A DNA stretch of 64,000 nucleotides from Phylloscopus collybita (taxonomy: Eukaryota; Chordata; Aves; Passeriformes; Phylloscopidae): NCBI GenBank assembly GCA_027886175.1, contig JAJNNQ010000075.1, forward strand, positions 54,931,001-54,995,000, read 5' to 3'. Below the pieces are notes generated by a model. It saw only the letters and a list, made by a program, of their open reading frames with translations, searched no databases and was not told the DNA's origin. Both the position numbers and the translations under genes were made by a program. This document shows positions 43,740 to 57,120 of the stretch, one piece after another. Numbering within the stretch: the stretch's first letter is position 1; each line of letters starts with the position of its first letter.

Positions 43740-44474
43740 TCAACAGCACGTTAATATAAAAGATACAAAAATATATAAATCTAAGTATGTAATTAAGTAT
43801 TAATTAGAAAGCATCATTAATGTTCTCCAGGGGTATTTTCTGGATTATGTCATCACTTCTTTTCTTCAAGAATTACATCTATCTTGGATTATTTCTGTTT
43901 CAGTCTTTCTTTGCATTTTATGAGATAAGCAGAGATGTACATATATAGTGTTAGCTTCCCAAATTTTATCTTTGCCACAGAATTCCTGCTGGAGAAATGA
44001 GGATCTTTCAGGGGAACAACATGTAAAAGACAGAAAATAGTCTCTGCATCATCCACATATGGAATCTGACTTCAAACAAGATTTTCTCTACACATCGATC
44101 CCTGCTTTTTACTTTAAATGCTAGAGTCAATGTCACTTTCTTCCTCTCATCATCAATAACAAAGTACGAAGGTCATACCCCCCTATCTCTCAAACAAGTA
44201 GAGGATTTTAGCTAGGTTAAAAGAAACCAAGTAGACACAGTCCTGAAAAACACAGCCCTGTTTTGCATTCCAATCCAACAAGGTAAAGATTTCTTGCACG
44301 CTTCAATGACTTAGCTTAAAAAGTGTAACTGCAAATTGGAAACCTTAGGTAATAAGTAATTTAGAAACCTCAGTCTCCAATCTCTCCTGTTACCTAATTT
44401 TATCTGTATGTCTACAACATATTCATACATGCAGATACAAATATAATTGAGAAGTGCAATTGGGAATCAAATAT
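43740..44474. other. Unannotated AT-rich DNA
   Basis: No gene or repeat is recognised. Confidence 0.4.
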
Positions 44475-44534
44475 GTGTGGGTTTTGTGGTTTTTGTTGTT
44501 GTTTTTTGGGTTTTTTTGTTTGGTTGGTTTTTGT

Positions 44535-44565
<31 letters not shown>

Positions 44566-44604
44566 GGGGGTTTTTTTGTTTTTTTTTTTTTTGGGGGGGG
44601 GGGG
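44475..44604. repeat. GT-rich simple repeat ending in a 12-G run
   Basis: GTTTTT/GTTTT units, T runs and a final block of twelve G at 44593-44604. The frames through it are low-complexity on both strands (Phe/Leu/Val or Lys/Gln/Asn-rich) and are not genes. Confidence 0.9.
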
Positions 44605-47600
44605 TTATATCCTTAGCCTTCAAATACGTCTTGGGTTTTTTTATTTCACTGTGTGCCATTCAGTTTGCTCCTCCCACAGGAATATTTTAGTGGAAGCTTG
44701 CTCACCACCCTTGGTTCCCATTAAACAGAATGAGGAAATAAATCTCTCTTAAGTGGTAATTAAATGCTCAAACAATGGGTGCCACCATGCACAGCAACTG
44801 GCTGCTTGGAAAGGCTAGTGAAAAGTGAAAAGCTAAGCCATCAGAGCAAAACTGTGAGCTGGAAAAGCAAAGGCAAACGTGGATCCCCATGGTTTCAGCA
44901 GCTGCAGCTGTGTGAGTGAAGCAGCATGCCAACAGGCAGGCGGTGCGTGGTGTGTCCTGCATGGACCTGGGGGAAAGCCAAACTGCATATTTTCCATTGG
45001 CCAAGGTAGTTACAGAAAAGGAAAATCTGGGAATAGGATCCCACCCAGCTTGTTCCCAACATACTGAAAGAAAGGCAAGATTGTTAAACAAACACACCTA
45101 TGATACATTGGAACCATACATTTAATGATTTTTATTTTGGCAATCAATTAAAAAGACTCCATGTACTGGCTGATTGCTCAGGCCAGAAGGGTTGGTGGTG
45201 TATATTGTTTGGTATTATTGTAGTGTTCAGTATGAAGTCAGTGGAGTAACAAAACTTTCATGAAATTATGTATGCATGCACTATGATCTTGAAAGGTTTA
45301 GTAGGAATGAAGCTCTCATTAACCTAAGAAACAATTACATATAATGAGAAAAGAAGAAACAAAAGGAATTGTGACAAGCAGCTAATAAAATGTAGATTCT
45401 TATACTGATATAATGCATTAATTTGTACCCATTTTATTTTGATGTAGAGAATTGTGATAATTCATTGCATTAGCATCCAAATTATTTTGGGTTTGTGTCA
45501 ACAACAACAACCATGAACAATGTCCAGTCTTTTTCTTACAACAAAAATATTAGCATATGATACTGAAATCTAATTCCACCAGATTATTCCTATCATCACT
45601 TTGGCAAACATGATGGTGACTGGTTTATTTTCATGCCTTTACTGCTGCACAAAAGCAATTTTGTGAATTATACCACAACTGATTTATGTTATGACAGTCT
45701 CTTTCCATAGGAACAAAGCTATGGAGTCACTTTTCAGAGTCCTATATATGGGCAGCTCTTTCTACATATCATCACAGCAATCTTGAGAATTAAAGCTGCC
45801 TTAGTAATTCATAAAGAAGTTGCATTACCAACTTTTTTCCTCAGTTCTTGGTTTATTGCTTCAAGACCTACCACCTCCAAGCAGCAGATCAGCATGAGAT
45901 AAATGCCAAGTGAGTTTCTACAAAGCAGCGTGACAAGTACGACGTAAGTCCATCTTAGGTGAGGTGATGAAATAGTACCATTCAATGTAAACTCTTGGAC
46001 TCCCAATCCCCACACTTTTCCTGTTATTCTAAAGAAATGCCTAACTACATCTCCTTTCAGCAATTGACTATAATCACATTTTACCTGCCTTTTGTGAAGG
46101 GCATTGAATCCAGACTGTTAAAAGGCAAATCAAGAGACACAAGCGTCTTGCAGAGCATTCCCGGCTCTTGTTTCTTGAGTATGGTACCAGCTCCAGGTCA
46201 GGCACCTCTGCTCAGCTCAGGCAAAGGGAGCCGCAGACAAAGATGTGCACACTAATAAAGGAGGCCCTGAAGCAATGTGGTACTCCCACAGTGAAAGGAT
46301 AATTTTTGTCATCATACACTTGCTTAGCAGAAGGTATCTGGACTTAACATTTACTTTATATGTGTTGTCAAAATACTAAAAAAGGACAGCCCTACTTAAC
46401 CTTTTTCAGTGAGACCTGGGTTTATGCTGTCTGCTCTTTGAGCCATTTCAGTGCAATTCTGAAAAGAAAATCATGTGAGGCAAAGTAGAAGGGCTCAGGA
46501 GAAAAAACTCATTTCTTTAGCAGTACTTATCTTGCACATAGCAATGTGCAAATGCAACCTTGCTAGCACAAACCAGACTTGACTTCAAGTGTGTTTAAAA
46601 AGCTTTTGCCTTTTATTTTTTTCAAAATTGCTGCATTTTAAACATGTCTATACCATGCCAGATATTCGCTTTTTAAGCAAGCACTTTCAGATTTCCTCTT
46701 TCGTTAAGTTAGAGATATATGAAAAAAATATAAAAAACCCCAAAAAACAGTTCAAGAGTTCAAATTCAGTTAATGCATTCATTTAAGTTGTGTATTCTAT
46801 CCTACTTTATGATTTGAGTAGCAATACAGAGGCAGAATTCTTTAAAAAAATATGATTTAGAGTTCAAAAGTCTTGATAAATTTTCATTGAAGTTGTGCCT
46901 ATTCATAAGCCTTACACAATATTTCTAAAATAATAAACATATATTTTTTAATATATAACATGCTTAGTGTTTGTATCTCAGAATATGGATTTAAGATATA
47001 TTAAAGTACTAATGGTTTTGATATACTTCAATGGAAAAGGATCAGAATTAATTTCTCAGAAATTACAGATTGAAAACCAAATAAGACATGGAAATGAAGA
47101 GATTTGTTATGTATATTGTGCAAGAATCATTAACAATAATTCATATTTCAAGCTTTCAAAGCACTACATTTGCATTTCAAGAAAATTAATATGAATAAAG
47201 TGGTTTGGATTGATTTATTTATTTACTTACTTACTTACTTTGCAGCCCAAGGGTAAGGACAAAATCTAAAAAAATGCAAATAGCAGGACGTTCTGTGTGT
47301 TAGATTTACTCCAACACAATAGAGGACCTGCAATAATTGGGTTTGTATGATTACATGCTCACTCCACTGTCACCAGCAGACTACCTTAGACTGTGACCTC
47401 TAAGCAGTGATAGTCCCTCTGTGTGCTCCACACATGCCAGGAAAGTGATGAGTTGTCCTGTTCTTACACATTCATTCAAGGTTACCTTGGCAACCACTTG
47501 ATAAGATGGTTCCATAATGTCTGTCCAGCTTTTTTCTCTATAGCATGAGTTTAGAGACTAGACAATTTCAAAAGATGGCTTTTCCCCCTAGGGCTTGCAG

Positions 47601-50495
47601 ACTCAATATAAATTTCTTCCTGTCTCAATAAACTTACTAGTGTACTTGCTAACAAACATATGTGTTTATAGTGTTACTTCCCATATATGTATGCAGACAT
47701 TGATTCAACTGCTCTCTGTTCTACTGAATACATTTACTAAATACTTATTTTTAATGTAGGTTTTTCAAATTTTGTGTGATGATATCTTTCTGTGAACATG
47801 GTTGTCTCTGTTTGCTCTAAATTCTGCTTGCCCCTAACATTCAACCATGTAAAAATATTAAATAACTTTTAAGGGAGACAGGGATGGTAAAGGCATAGAT
47901 TTAATTTGCTATAGTAATATTATTATTAAAGAATATAATTTAATATTAATTTTATAAACTGACATACAGAAGACACATTTCAAAGACAGGGTTTTCTGAT
48001 GCAATGTCTGAAACTAAGTAGCTGAAGAGAGGAGGAAAATAGAAACTGTTTTATTCTCATCAGTGAAGGAAAGAATACTCTGTGAGTTCAAACGAAAGTA
48101 CAGACAGGACACAGGTCATGGAACCTGGAACACTGAGACATGTAATTGGAGATTGTACCTTCTAAGACACCAGATAGCTCATTTTGAGGTTTTCTTCTTT
48201 GAGGTTTCCACAGTTGCTGATGAAGGTCCAGCTCACACTGCAGGTTTAGTAGCACAGGAGTCTATCATCAGACACAAGAGAAATTCACTGAAAAGCCTCC
48301 CAACGGTGCTGCTTCTATTTTTACATCATGTTTGTGCCTTCAAATATTTCTATATTCATGGAGGTTAAATCCTTGAAAACAAAATTATTCTAGCCTGTCA
48401 CAGACCTGCCTGATCAGCCAGGCAAATCCAACGGTGCCTGCAGACTGACCCAGAGTAAACTTCAGAGTTGGCATCCAGCAGCTGTTTCTGTAAGATCTGG
48501 CATAGCTGCTTCAGTTCTCAGAGAAAATGGGATTATTGGAGGTGAGGATGAGGGGATCCTTAGAAAAGTAAGTCTATATGGGAAAAAGTAAAATTTCATG
48601 TACTTCCTGTCAAATGTAAGAGAAGTATTTGCAGTCACTCTTTTTGTGAACTGTTTCTTTCAGTAGTGAATCAGCCATAAAATTTCTATGGCAAATTATT
48701 TTGATCACATTATTTTAAAGTACTTTCATTTTCACTTTTTGTGACCTGCATGAATCACTCTTGTTATTATGTTCGCTCATCTTTTCACTACAACTTACAC
48801 CATTTTCTTTGTCCCACCTGATATAAAGGGGTGGGGGGAAAGACACTTGAAAAACATCAATTTTGGACATAAAAGCAGGTATCATAGTAAAAAATGTTAA
48901 TAGTTCTTTATAGCTCAAGATCTTCGATGTTCTCTTTAGCCTGTAATTTTCTACTCTGAGAATATTTCAGTCAATGTTAGCTGAGGTCAGATTGTCAGCA
49001 CTGAAAGCCTTGGGTCATGGGCCTGTGCAGGTTCAACTGGAACATTTAAAAGGAGAAGAGAGAAATAGTCTTTTTCTCCTCCATTCATTTGTTGTTTAAA
49101 AAAGACCCTGCTAACTCCACGTTGTAGTGAAACTTAGAGTAGAAAAGTAGTATTAAAAGCTTGCTTTGCAGTCTTTTGAGTTTTGAGCTTGTTTACTTCA
49201 TATGGATGTGGGGTGGTTTTGTTCATGTATCTTGATTATTACATATTCCTTCCTGCACTAAAGTCAGAAAGAATCACCAGAATTTTTTGGTGATGATTTT
49301 ACTCTCATAATTCTCAAAAAAAATTACTTTTTTTTAAATTATTTTTGAACAGAAAGGGAGGAAGGTCTTTTTATTTTGCATTACGGAGCAAAATAAAAAA
49401 AAAAATCAAGCTCTTTCATTTGTCATTTAACTTTTCATTCTTAAAGTCTTAATTCACTTAAGTCCCAGAGCAGTTTAAATGGCCTTTGTCACAGCAGGTG
49501 TAGTTCTGCCTCCTAAAAGTTACAATTCTATACATGGTACTAGTTGTTTTAGCAAATTAGTAACATGTTCAGTGCTCTTATTTTTCTCCTTTTCCTTTTT
49601 GGCATGCTAACTTATTAGCATTTTATTTCCTTTTTAGTGACACAGATAAGCTAATTTTCAGCCTTCTTTTAACAAACAAACAAATCAAACAAAAATGAAC
49701 CTCCAGGGATGTAATTTTTTTTTAATATTATTTTAATGCCTCAGTAATCATTTGACAAGTTGTAAAGTGGGAGTTGAGAAGTGCTGACGCTGACAAACCC
49801 TGCTCTAAAATTAAATGTGTAAGAAATTTCAGTGTTTGGTTTGTAAAGAGAGAAGGATGCAGGGTACTTGAAATAGACTGGGTGAAGCTACACCCACTCA
49901 AGTACACTAACATGGTGCAGCACCCTGAGGAGGCACTCATTTGTCTGTGCTGAGATAAGAGAAAAGCTAATTTAAGGACAAGGACTAGAGGAACTAAAGC
50001 CCACACTGAAGGTTTCAGTAATCTGAACAAAAGACACATTAGAGCTTGAATTTCAATGCTTTGACCTGAGGAGATACTTTATAAGACTGGAAAAGTTCAA
50101 AACTTTATGCAACATGCAGCTTATCACAGCCTGATCTCTGCAGATGCTGCAAAACCAACAGTGCTGTGCTTTATGATTTTAGAGCTGGCTCAATGTGCAA
50201 CACGCTCTGTTGTATTGCAGAGACATGTTCTCCCTTCACTTTCTGAGATCTCCTAGAAAATCTAGTTAAAAGAAAAAGAGACTTTCAAAGACAAAACTAA
50301 ATAAAATAATAAAAACAAATTAAAAAAAAAACAAAGAAGTTTTGTAGATTCTAGATACCCATCCTTTCCACAGGTAGTATTAGTATTTTTAAGTTGTTTT
50401 TCTAAAACATCTAGAGAAAATGTTTCAGGCTCAAATTTCCTAGCATTATACGTGCAAATTATTGACATTACCAGTTTTAATAAAAATTAATTTGT
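44605..50495. other. Unannotated AT-rich DNA
   Basis: No gene is supported. A (TTTA)/(CTTA) tract lies at 47212-47241. The GC-richer patches at about 44770-45070 and 46135-46260 have no recognisable identity. Confidence 0.4.
47212..47241. repeat. (TTTA)n/(CTTA)n simple repeat
   Basis: TTTA units shade into five TTAC units. Confidence 0.8.
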
Positions 50496-50563
50496 CATGC
50501 TAGAAGGTGGACTAATAAACTTTTAAGGTTCTTTCCAACAATGCACTTCTATGATTATATGAA
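50496..50563 (+). mobile_element. CR1 LINE 3'-end fragment, plus strand
   Basis: AAGGTGGACTAATAAACTTT followed by AAGGTTCTTTCCAACAATGC and TTCTATGATTATATGA matches the conserved CR1 tail, with a degenerate terminal octamer. It runs straight into a CAA repeat. Confidence 0.75.
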
Positions 50564-50568
50564 TTAGA

Positions 50569-50644
50569 AAAAACAACAACAACAACAACAACAAAACCCT
50601 CCACAAAACAAAATAAAAACAAAAACAAACAAACAAACAAAAAC
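50569..50644. repeat. (CAA)n and (CAAA)n tract
   Basis: About eight CAA units, an interruption, and then CAAA/AAAAC units. It sits immediately after the CR1 tail, a common place for microsatellite growth. Confidence 0.9.
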
Positions 50645-51148
50645 CACCCTGAAAAATTCAGAAGCCTTGGTCTTGAAAAGATCAAGATAAAAATTATATA
50701 TGCAATGCTTTCAGCTATGGATAGATAAGAGATCTAATTTGGAAAATAAAAAGTAATTATTATCTTATCTACTGTTTATAGTAAAAACCCAATTTTTTGT
50801 GTCAGTGCATCAATCTCAGCAATCTCTGAACCTACGCTGAACTATACAGCGTGATCCTTTTAAAGAGAAAGACGTCTGGTTCAGTTAATTTCATCCTGAG
50901 ATATTTCAGAGTAGTCTTTGTTATGATAACCAAAGGAAATCCCAGGGCTTGAAGTTTTATCTGCAAAAACCCATACAAACTATTCTGGTTTAATTATTCC
51001 AGTTTACTTCCAACACACTGGATATGTACCGAGGCCTCTTAACTTGGTACCTTTTGACTTTATCTTAAAGCAGTTTTTTACTAGATGGAGTTGTAAAAGG
51101 AAATTGACTTTAGTTTGAAAAAGGAGATATTTTATTAAAAGATGGAAT

Positions 51149-51263
51149 TAATTTCACCATTAAAAAATTAAAAGGATACTTTACCTTTAATTTCACCATT
51201 AAAAAAATAAAAGGATAAAATAACTTAATTAGAACTAGCCAAGTTCTAATTAAGTTATTTTAT
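51149..51263. repeat. Direct repeats followed by a perfect 22-bp hairpin
   Basis: A ~29-bp unit (AATTTCACCATTAAAAAA then TAAAAGGATA) occurs at about 51150 and again at about 51190. It is followed by a perfect inverted repeat: left arm 51215-51236, loop AGCCA, right arm 51242-51263, 22 of 22 paired. The arms are AT-rich. No terminal duplications or transposase are seen. Confidence 0.9.
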
Positions 51264-54200
51264 AATGGTGGCAAGAATATACTTTTAGAGTAAACATGAA
51301 GATTCTTGTTAGAAAATCTAGCAACATGTTCACTAACAGGTGACCACCATACCTTCATCTTCTTTTGTTTTGTTTTTGTTTCTCTGAGACATCTTCAGCT
51401 ATGCTTTCTGTGCAGAATCCTGAACTTCTTCCTTAATGGAGTCTGATGGAGCAAACCTGTATGCTATTCTGTATGAAGCAAAATTTTATACATATCAGAG
51501 TAATACCATGGAAAAGATACTTCTTCACCAAAACAACAATTATGACATGGCAAAGGAAAAAGAAGTTCCTGCAATTTCTTTGATTTACCCCAGGGTTCCC
51601 ATGTACTTAAACTTACTCTTCACATTTCTTGTAAAGAAAGATTTATTCTACATAATTTCAACAACAGGTCTTTTCCTTCCTAAGTAGAGCAGTGGTCAGA
51701 GAAGTTGTTCTTACTCACAGAAAACTTTCACATTTTTCAATTTCCCAGCTATCTTCAGAATAATTTATTTTTGGTTTTGTGCTCACACATTATTTTAAAC
51801 TGTAATCCTGAATCCAACTCAGAATATCCTGTGCAAAGCTCTTGGTCACAGAGCAGCCAGTCTGGCCAACTCTCTGGTTTGGTAGAAGGAACCTGAGATG
51901 CTTCATCACCCCATCTGTGCCATTTAGCTGGCTGAAATTCAAGGACTTGGAAAACTGTGCTCTTCAGATTTCTCTGAAATCAGAACTGGCAAAACCCACT
52001 GTCATAGTAGAATGTTCTCAGTTTGCAAAACTGAAAACTCTAAAATTACCTTCTCAATCATTTATTATTTTTTAATTTTGCATTCTTCCCTGTGAAAGTT
52101 AATTTGTTACAGCCATGTATTACTGCTTAGCTACCATGACTATTCAGAAGGAAAGAAGATTTAGCTTTTCTACAAAAGCTGTCCTGAGACAGGTCATGAA
52201 TGATAGGCAGTTCATAAGATCTAAGAGTAACTCTGCATTGTTTTTCCACTAAAGCTATCAGTAGAAGAGATTGCATGTGGAATATAGAATAAGTTATTCT
52301 AAATAAAGGCTAAGATTCAGATGGGGTTACTTTAAAACCTTGAAAATCAGATGTAATTAGAGTATATTATCGCAAGACCAGAGGAAAATATATTTTCCTA
52401 TTCCTTTCTAAATCAATAAAATTAGATGCAAGAGAAGAAGAAAATAAACCTCAGAGTCACGAGGTTTTTTTACTGTAAATCCTTTTCAACGTCCAGTGTT
52501 TCTAATGACCTCTATAAAAATAGCAAGCTACCTCTGTCTGATGGCTGGTCCACTTGTGGTTATCATTACATAGAATCAAGTACATGTTCTTCTGTTCTGC
52601 CCTTGACATTTTACTCCAGTTAGCTTCTCTATTTACCTCTGAGGCTTTCATATTTTTAAGATCTGGCAAAAAAACCCAAACAAACAAACATGTAGAGTAT
52701 ATTCTATTGTCCTTTTGTCACACAATACCTGGTATTTTGGCCTTTTAGAGGCAGTTTTCTGATGGAAGTAAAAGTAGTGACATGGAGATCTATTGTTTAT
52801 TTATAGATCCTTGACTTGCTCCATGATAGGTCAATGGCATAGGAAACCCCTTCTATCAGGAGTCTCAGCTCAAACATCAACAACTGAGCTCTGATATTTA
52901 TCTCTAATTGAAGCTTCATGGAATAGAGCAAATTCTTCCTTTTGCAAAGACGCACAGTAGGAAACTGTGTCAGGGAAGCAATAACTAAATGGCACTTCTT
53001 CAGCTGATGTACAGAGCTTACATAAATTTTAAAAAACATAAATTCATGTACAAGTTTTCCACCTGACTATTCTCACATGAAAATTATTTTCTCTATGCAG
53101 CCTTACTTTTTATGCCAAGAGATCTCAACTAAATAACCTTGCTAGAAGTATCAGAATGAGAACTCTGGAGGAAACCCATGACCAGAATCTAATCGCTCAG
53201 TCACACCACTTATGTGGAAAGAGATACTCAGAGGCTTGACTGCATGAAAAACTGAAACCTTGCTTTACTAAAAGTGTAAAAGGATTTGTTCTTATTGCCT
53301 ACACTTATCCTTAGTCTTCTAAAGATACATTCTTCTAAGGATGTGATTATTGTCAATTAATGGTCACTTTTCAGCTTGATTTACTTTGATGTAAGACTGG
53401 ATTTACTCTGGAATAATATAATTATAAATTTCCATTTTCACATAAAAACATACACAAAATATTTTCCTTCTCCAGCCTTTTTTGCCTTTCACCAGCTAAA
53501 CAATTTTGTCAATGTGTCAATCTACATCCATAACAGAAATATTTTGTCAAACTACTTTTTCACCTTATTTTTTTAAACTCTGAATCTCATATGTCCTCTT
53601 TTCTCACTCCTTTTCCAGTACTATATGGAGAAGTTAAAGCAACACCAGACAAGCTCACATCTGAAGGAGCTCCACAGGTGGTGCTGTAAAAGGTGTTCAT
53701 CAAGTTGCCTGCCACCCACGAAGTTTAACTCACTCACACTCACCTTGGCATTTCCATGCTTGACTGCAGTGATTTAACGACAAGAGGAAAGATAAGGAAG
53801 AAAAGGGTTCTTTTTATCTCTACTTCTCCATCACATATATCATCTATTTTCTGCCACCTTTAGTACAGATCTAATTAAATTCATGGAAGGAAAAAATAAC
53901 AACAACAAACCAATCTTTTTTTTTTTTTTTCTCTTGGACGAAAATATGACCTAAATGGCCTTGAAACTTTAAATATCCAAAGAACTGCTCTTTATCTCCC
54001 TCTAAAAGATAGCCCTCCTCTTGAGCCCACTGGAGTAAGTAGAAAGATTTAGATTAAATCCAATAAGATCTGGATGAATTTTTCTGAGAGCACACAATGC
54101 ATCTCAGTTTTCTTGTAAGCTCTCCAGTTCACTGCAGGATTACTGAAAATTCTCACCTAAATAAAGATCAAGCTTACACAGCAAACCAATCTAAAAATTG

Positions 54201-56693
54201 CTTAGGGATTTTTTAATTCAGTGTTGCATATATGAGATTCTTTATACTGGAATTTATTTTCTTTCACATAATCACTGAACAAGAAAAATTGCTAAACTCA
54301 AATTCAGTTTCTGTCAGCATCATCGCATGTGAGAAAATGCTAAATAAAGATGTTGGGCCATGTGCATGAAAGCTCCTCATGGAGGTAATTGACTTTTTCA
54401 TACAAAGTATTTTAAAGTGATAGATCAACAGCTTAAAGATATTTGATTATACATTGTTTATAAGTCAAGCCTTTAGAATATTTCATTTATTCCCAGCTAA
54501 AATGACCTCTTTTTTTCACTTATTTGTGGGACTATTTAATGGCGTTATAGAAACACAGCCTAATAATAATTATCTGCTTGTAATTTCCAGACAGTGGTAA
54601 CACACCACTTTTCTCTCCTAAAGTGAAATATCCAAGATGCACTTCACCAGCTCTCTATTTGTCATTCCTTGTGTGATCTCCTTACCATTCTGAGCAGCAC
54701 CTGAGAATGTCTGGGTTGTTTGTCAACAGAGCACTCATGTGAGGCAAGGCCATGCCACTCCAGAGACACTGAGAACCATGCCTGAGTCTCACAGCCCAAG
54801 TTGTTTCCATTCAGAAATCCCATTCCAGAACATGCAGGGCCTCCCACACCCTAAACCAATGACTGCATTCCTCTTCTTTGAATTAGATGTTGTCTAGTCC
54901 GAGATGTTGTCTTCCAAGGAGGAAGGGATGACAAGGTAGGAAGCAGCAAGTAAGATGCTTCAAGAAGCATCTTAAACAACACAGAAGATAATAAAATTGC
55001 ACTTCTCAGAAGTTTCAGGAAGGAGCAAGGTTCAATCTAAGGATGTTTACAGAGAAAAAGAGAATGTAGATGATAAAATTAAATAGGAACCTAGATATTC
55101 ATTTTTTACCTAAAATCTGGAAATTCTGTATGTTAAACAGTTAAATATAAGCCTGAAACTCATGTAAGAAAGTTATACCACCAAATTCATAAAGTACTCT
55201 GCTCAAATATAGAGACTGATTCTACTTATTCATGATCAATGTTATAGCAGAAAATTCTATTATAAAAGATGAATTTTCATGTTGCTTGCATGCAGGACTT
55301 TGCAATGAACATAGAACCAACTGTCCTGCATTTATTTTCAGATTTACTTTGGATCCACTTGGATTTCCATGCCACATCTTCTGTTGAGTTAAACAATCAC
55401 TAAACTAAGAAGTTCCTATAACAGGTTTCTAGCTGGAACTTCATCTACTTTCCAGACTGATTTCACAGAACCAGTTCTATGCATCTCTTCTCAAACTTTG
55501 CATTGTTGAAACATCACTGACTATTCTTACCTTTGCAGTAAATCTCTTCATTATCCTAATAAGAAGAAAAATGTCATGTGGTTTTGGTTTTTTGGATTTT
55601 TATTTAGCAAGAGATACCCGTTGATTAAAATTCTAACTTTACTAATTTTTTTATGGAAAAAGTATGTACTCTGAAGATGCTAAATTCATACTTCAAGATT
55701 AAATTTTGTAGGTCATTTTTTCTAAGCCTAGCTTTTGAAAAAAGTTGAGATTTCTCCCATAACATTATGTATAGCCTAATAAATAACAATATTAAGAAAA
55801 AAAACCCCTGATTTCTCCTAGCTGATCTCTATTTGTTCATAGTATAAAACATGCAGTTCAATTAATTGAATGATACTCTCTGAGCCAGCTTTATGTCAGG
55901 TTTTCAAAGGAAATAAAAAATAGAACTGTTTAAAAGATAACATTCTTTCAGAGGGAGTCTGACTAAGAATTTTTGTAAAATGATGTAACATTTCATAAAT
56001 CATGTATGTAGAAACATTAAAAGGCAAAATCTACTCCATTTAGAGGAGAAAGCAGTTTTATCTCTGTCTTTTGAAGGTCTGAATTATGTATATCCTAATA
56101 AATATACATATTTAGTTCTAGTAGAAGGCATTTGCTTTTACCTCATTGTAGAACATTAAGCATCTGATTGCCATCTGTATCAGAAGCATAGTAGTAATCT
56201 ATGAAAAGAAAAAATAAGTGCTCTTTGTTTATTTTAAATTTTATATTAAATTTAAAGCATCTTAAAAATTCCTTTTTCAGAAACATTGCTGATCCTTGAC
56301 ATAGATGTGGAGGAAGAAATTTCCCACCTAAAATGGTTCCTCAAAATAACATCTTGATCTTTTCCATTATATATTTGAACCACAGCAAAGATTTGCATTA
56401 AGACAGTAACTCTTAAGCAAAATGGAAAAGCACAGGTTTTCCTGCTTTCAAGAATAAACTTTTAAAAAGCCCAACAACACTCAACCCAGTCCAGATTTCC
56501 CTCTTTAAGAAAACAGAAAGGAACAAAGTACTCAAAAGGATTTTCAATATGATTGCAAGGCATGCTTTTAGAATTACACTAAAGTGATACACACTCATTA
56601 ATTTTCTTTTACCTAATAAGTAGACTAATTGAAAATAAAATGTAGTCTTCATGTCCATTTGATACAATAGCGTCCTTTACTACTACCTGTCGC
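51264..56693. other. Unannotated AT-rich DNA
   Basis: No gene is supported. A small perfect inverted repeat (11-bp arms, 2-nt centre) lies at 54951-54974. Confidence 0.4.
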
Positions 56694-57120
56694 TGTGGGA
56701 CACAATAAATGGACACACGGACCAGTGATTCTCAGAAGGCTGCAATGGACTCCTCAGAGAGGTGGAGCCACAGGTTTATTTTCCAGGCTTCTTTTTTACT
56801 TTTTACAAATGTGCCCACCTTAGAGGTGGGACCTTTGGGAACCATTGGTCACTCTCAGAGACCACCACGCGAAGTCCCTCCTCTGGGAAAGTATGTGGCA
56901 AACAAGGTAGTTTACAATACGTGACCTTGTTTACCAGTAAAAGTGCCTGGGAACAGAATTTCCTAAAACCAAAATATGGCAGGCACGAATCGTGGCAACA
57001 ACTACCTGTATACCTAACATCAATTTTTCCACTGATAGAATATCAAACCTTTCCACCTGTTCATACCTTGTTACATCATCACAATCTTACTGAAATCTAC
57101 CTCTCTCTGTGTCAAAACAG
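56694..57120 (-). mobile_element. Probable decayed solo LTR, minus strand
   Basis: It begins TGTGGGACACAATAAATGG. On the minus strand it carries AATAAA in GGAAAATAAACCTG about 85 bp from that end, as expected for the R/U5 side of an LTR. Its GC content is higher than the neighbourhood. The right end is set near 57120 only by loss of resemblance. No target-site duplication is found. Confidence 0.5.

Noticed and set aside
44423..44752. Lys/Gln-rich and Phe-rich frames
   Set aside because: Translation of a GT-rich simple repeat.
51215..51263. microRNA precursor
   Set aside because: The stem is only 22 bp with a 5-nt loop, very AT-rich and completely paired, unlike a typical precursor with longer, imperfect arms.
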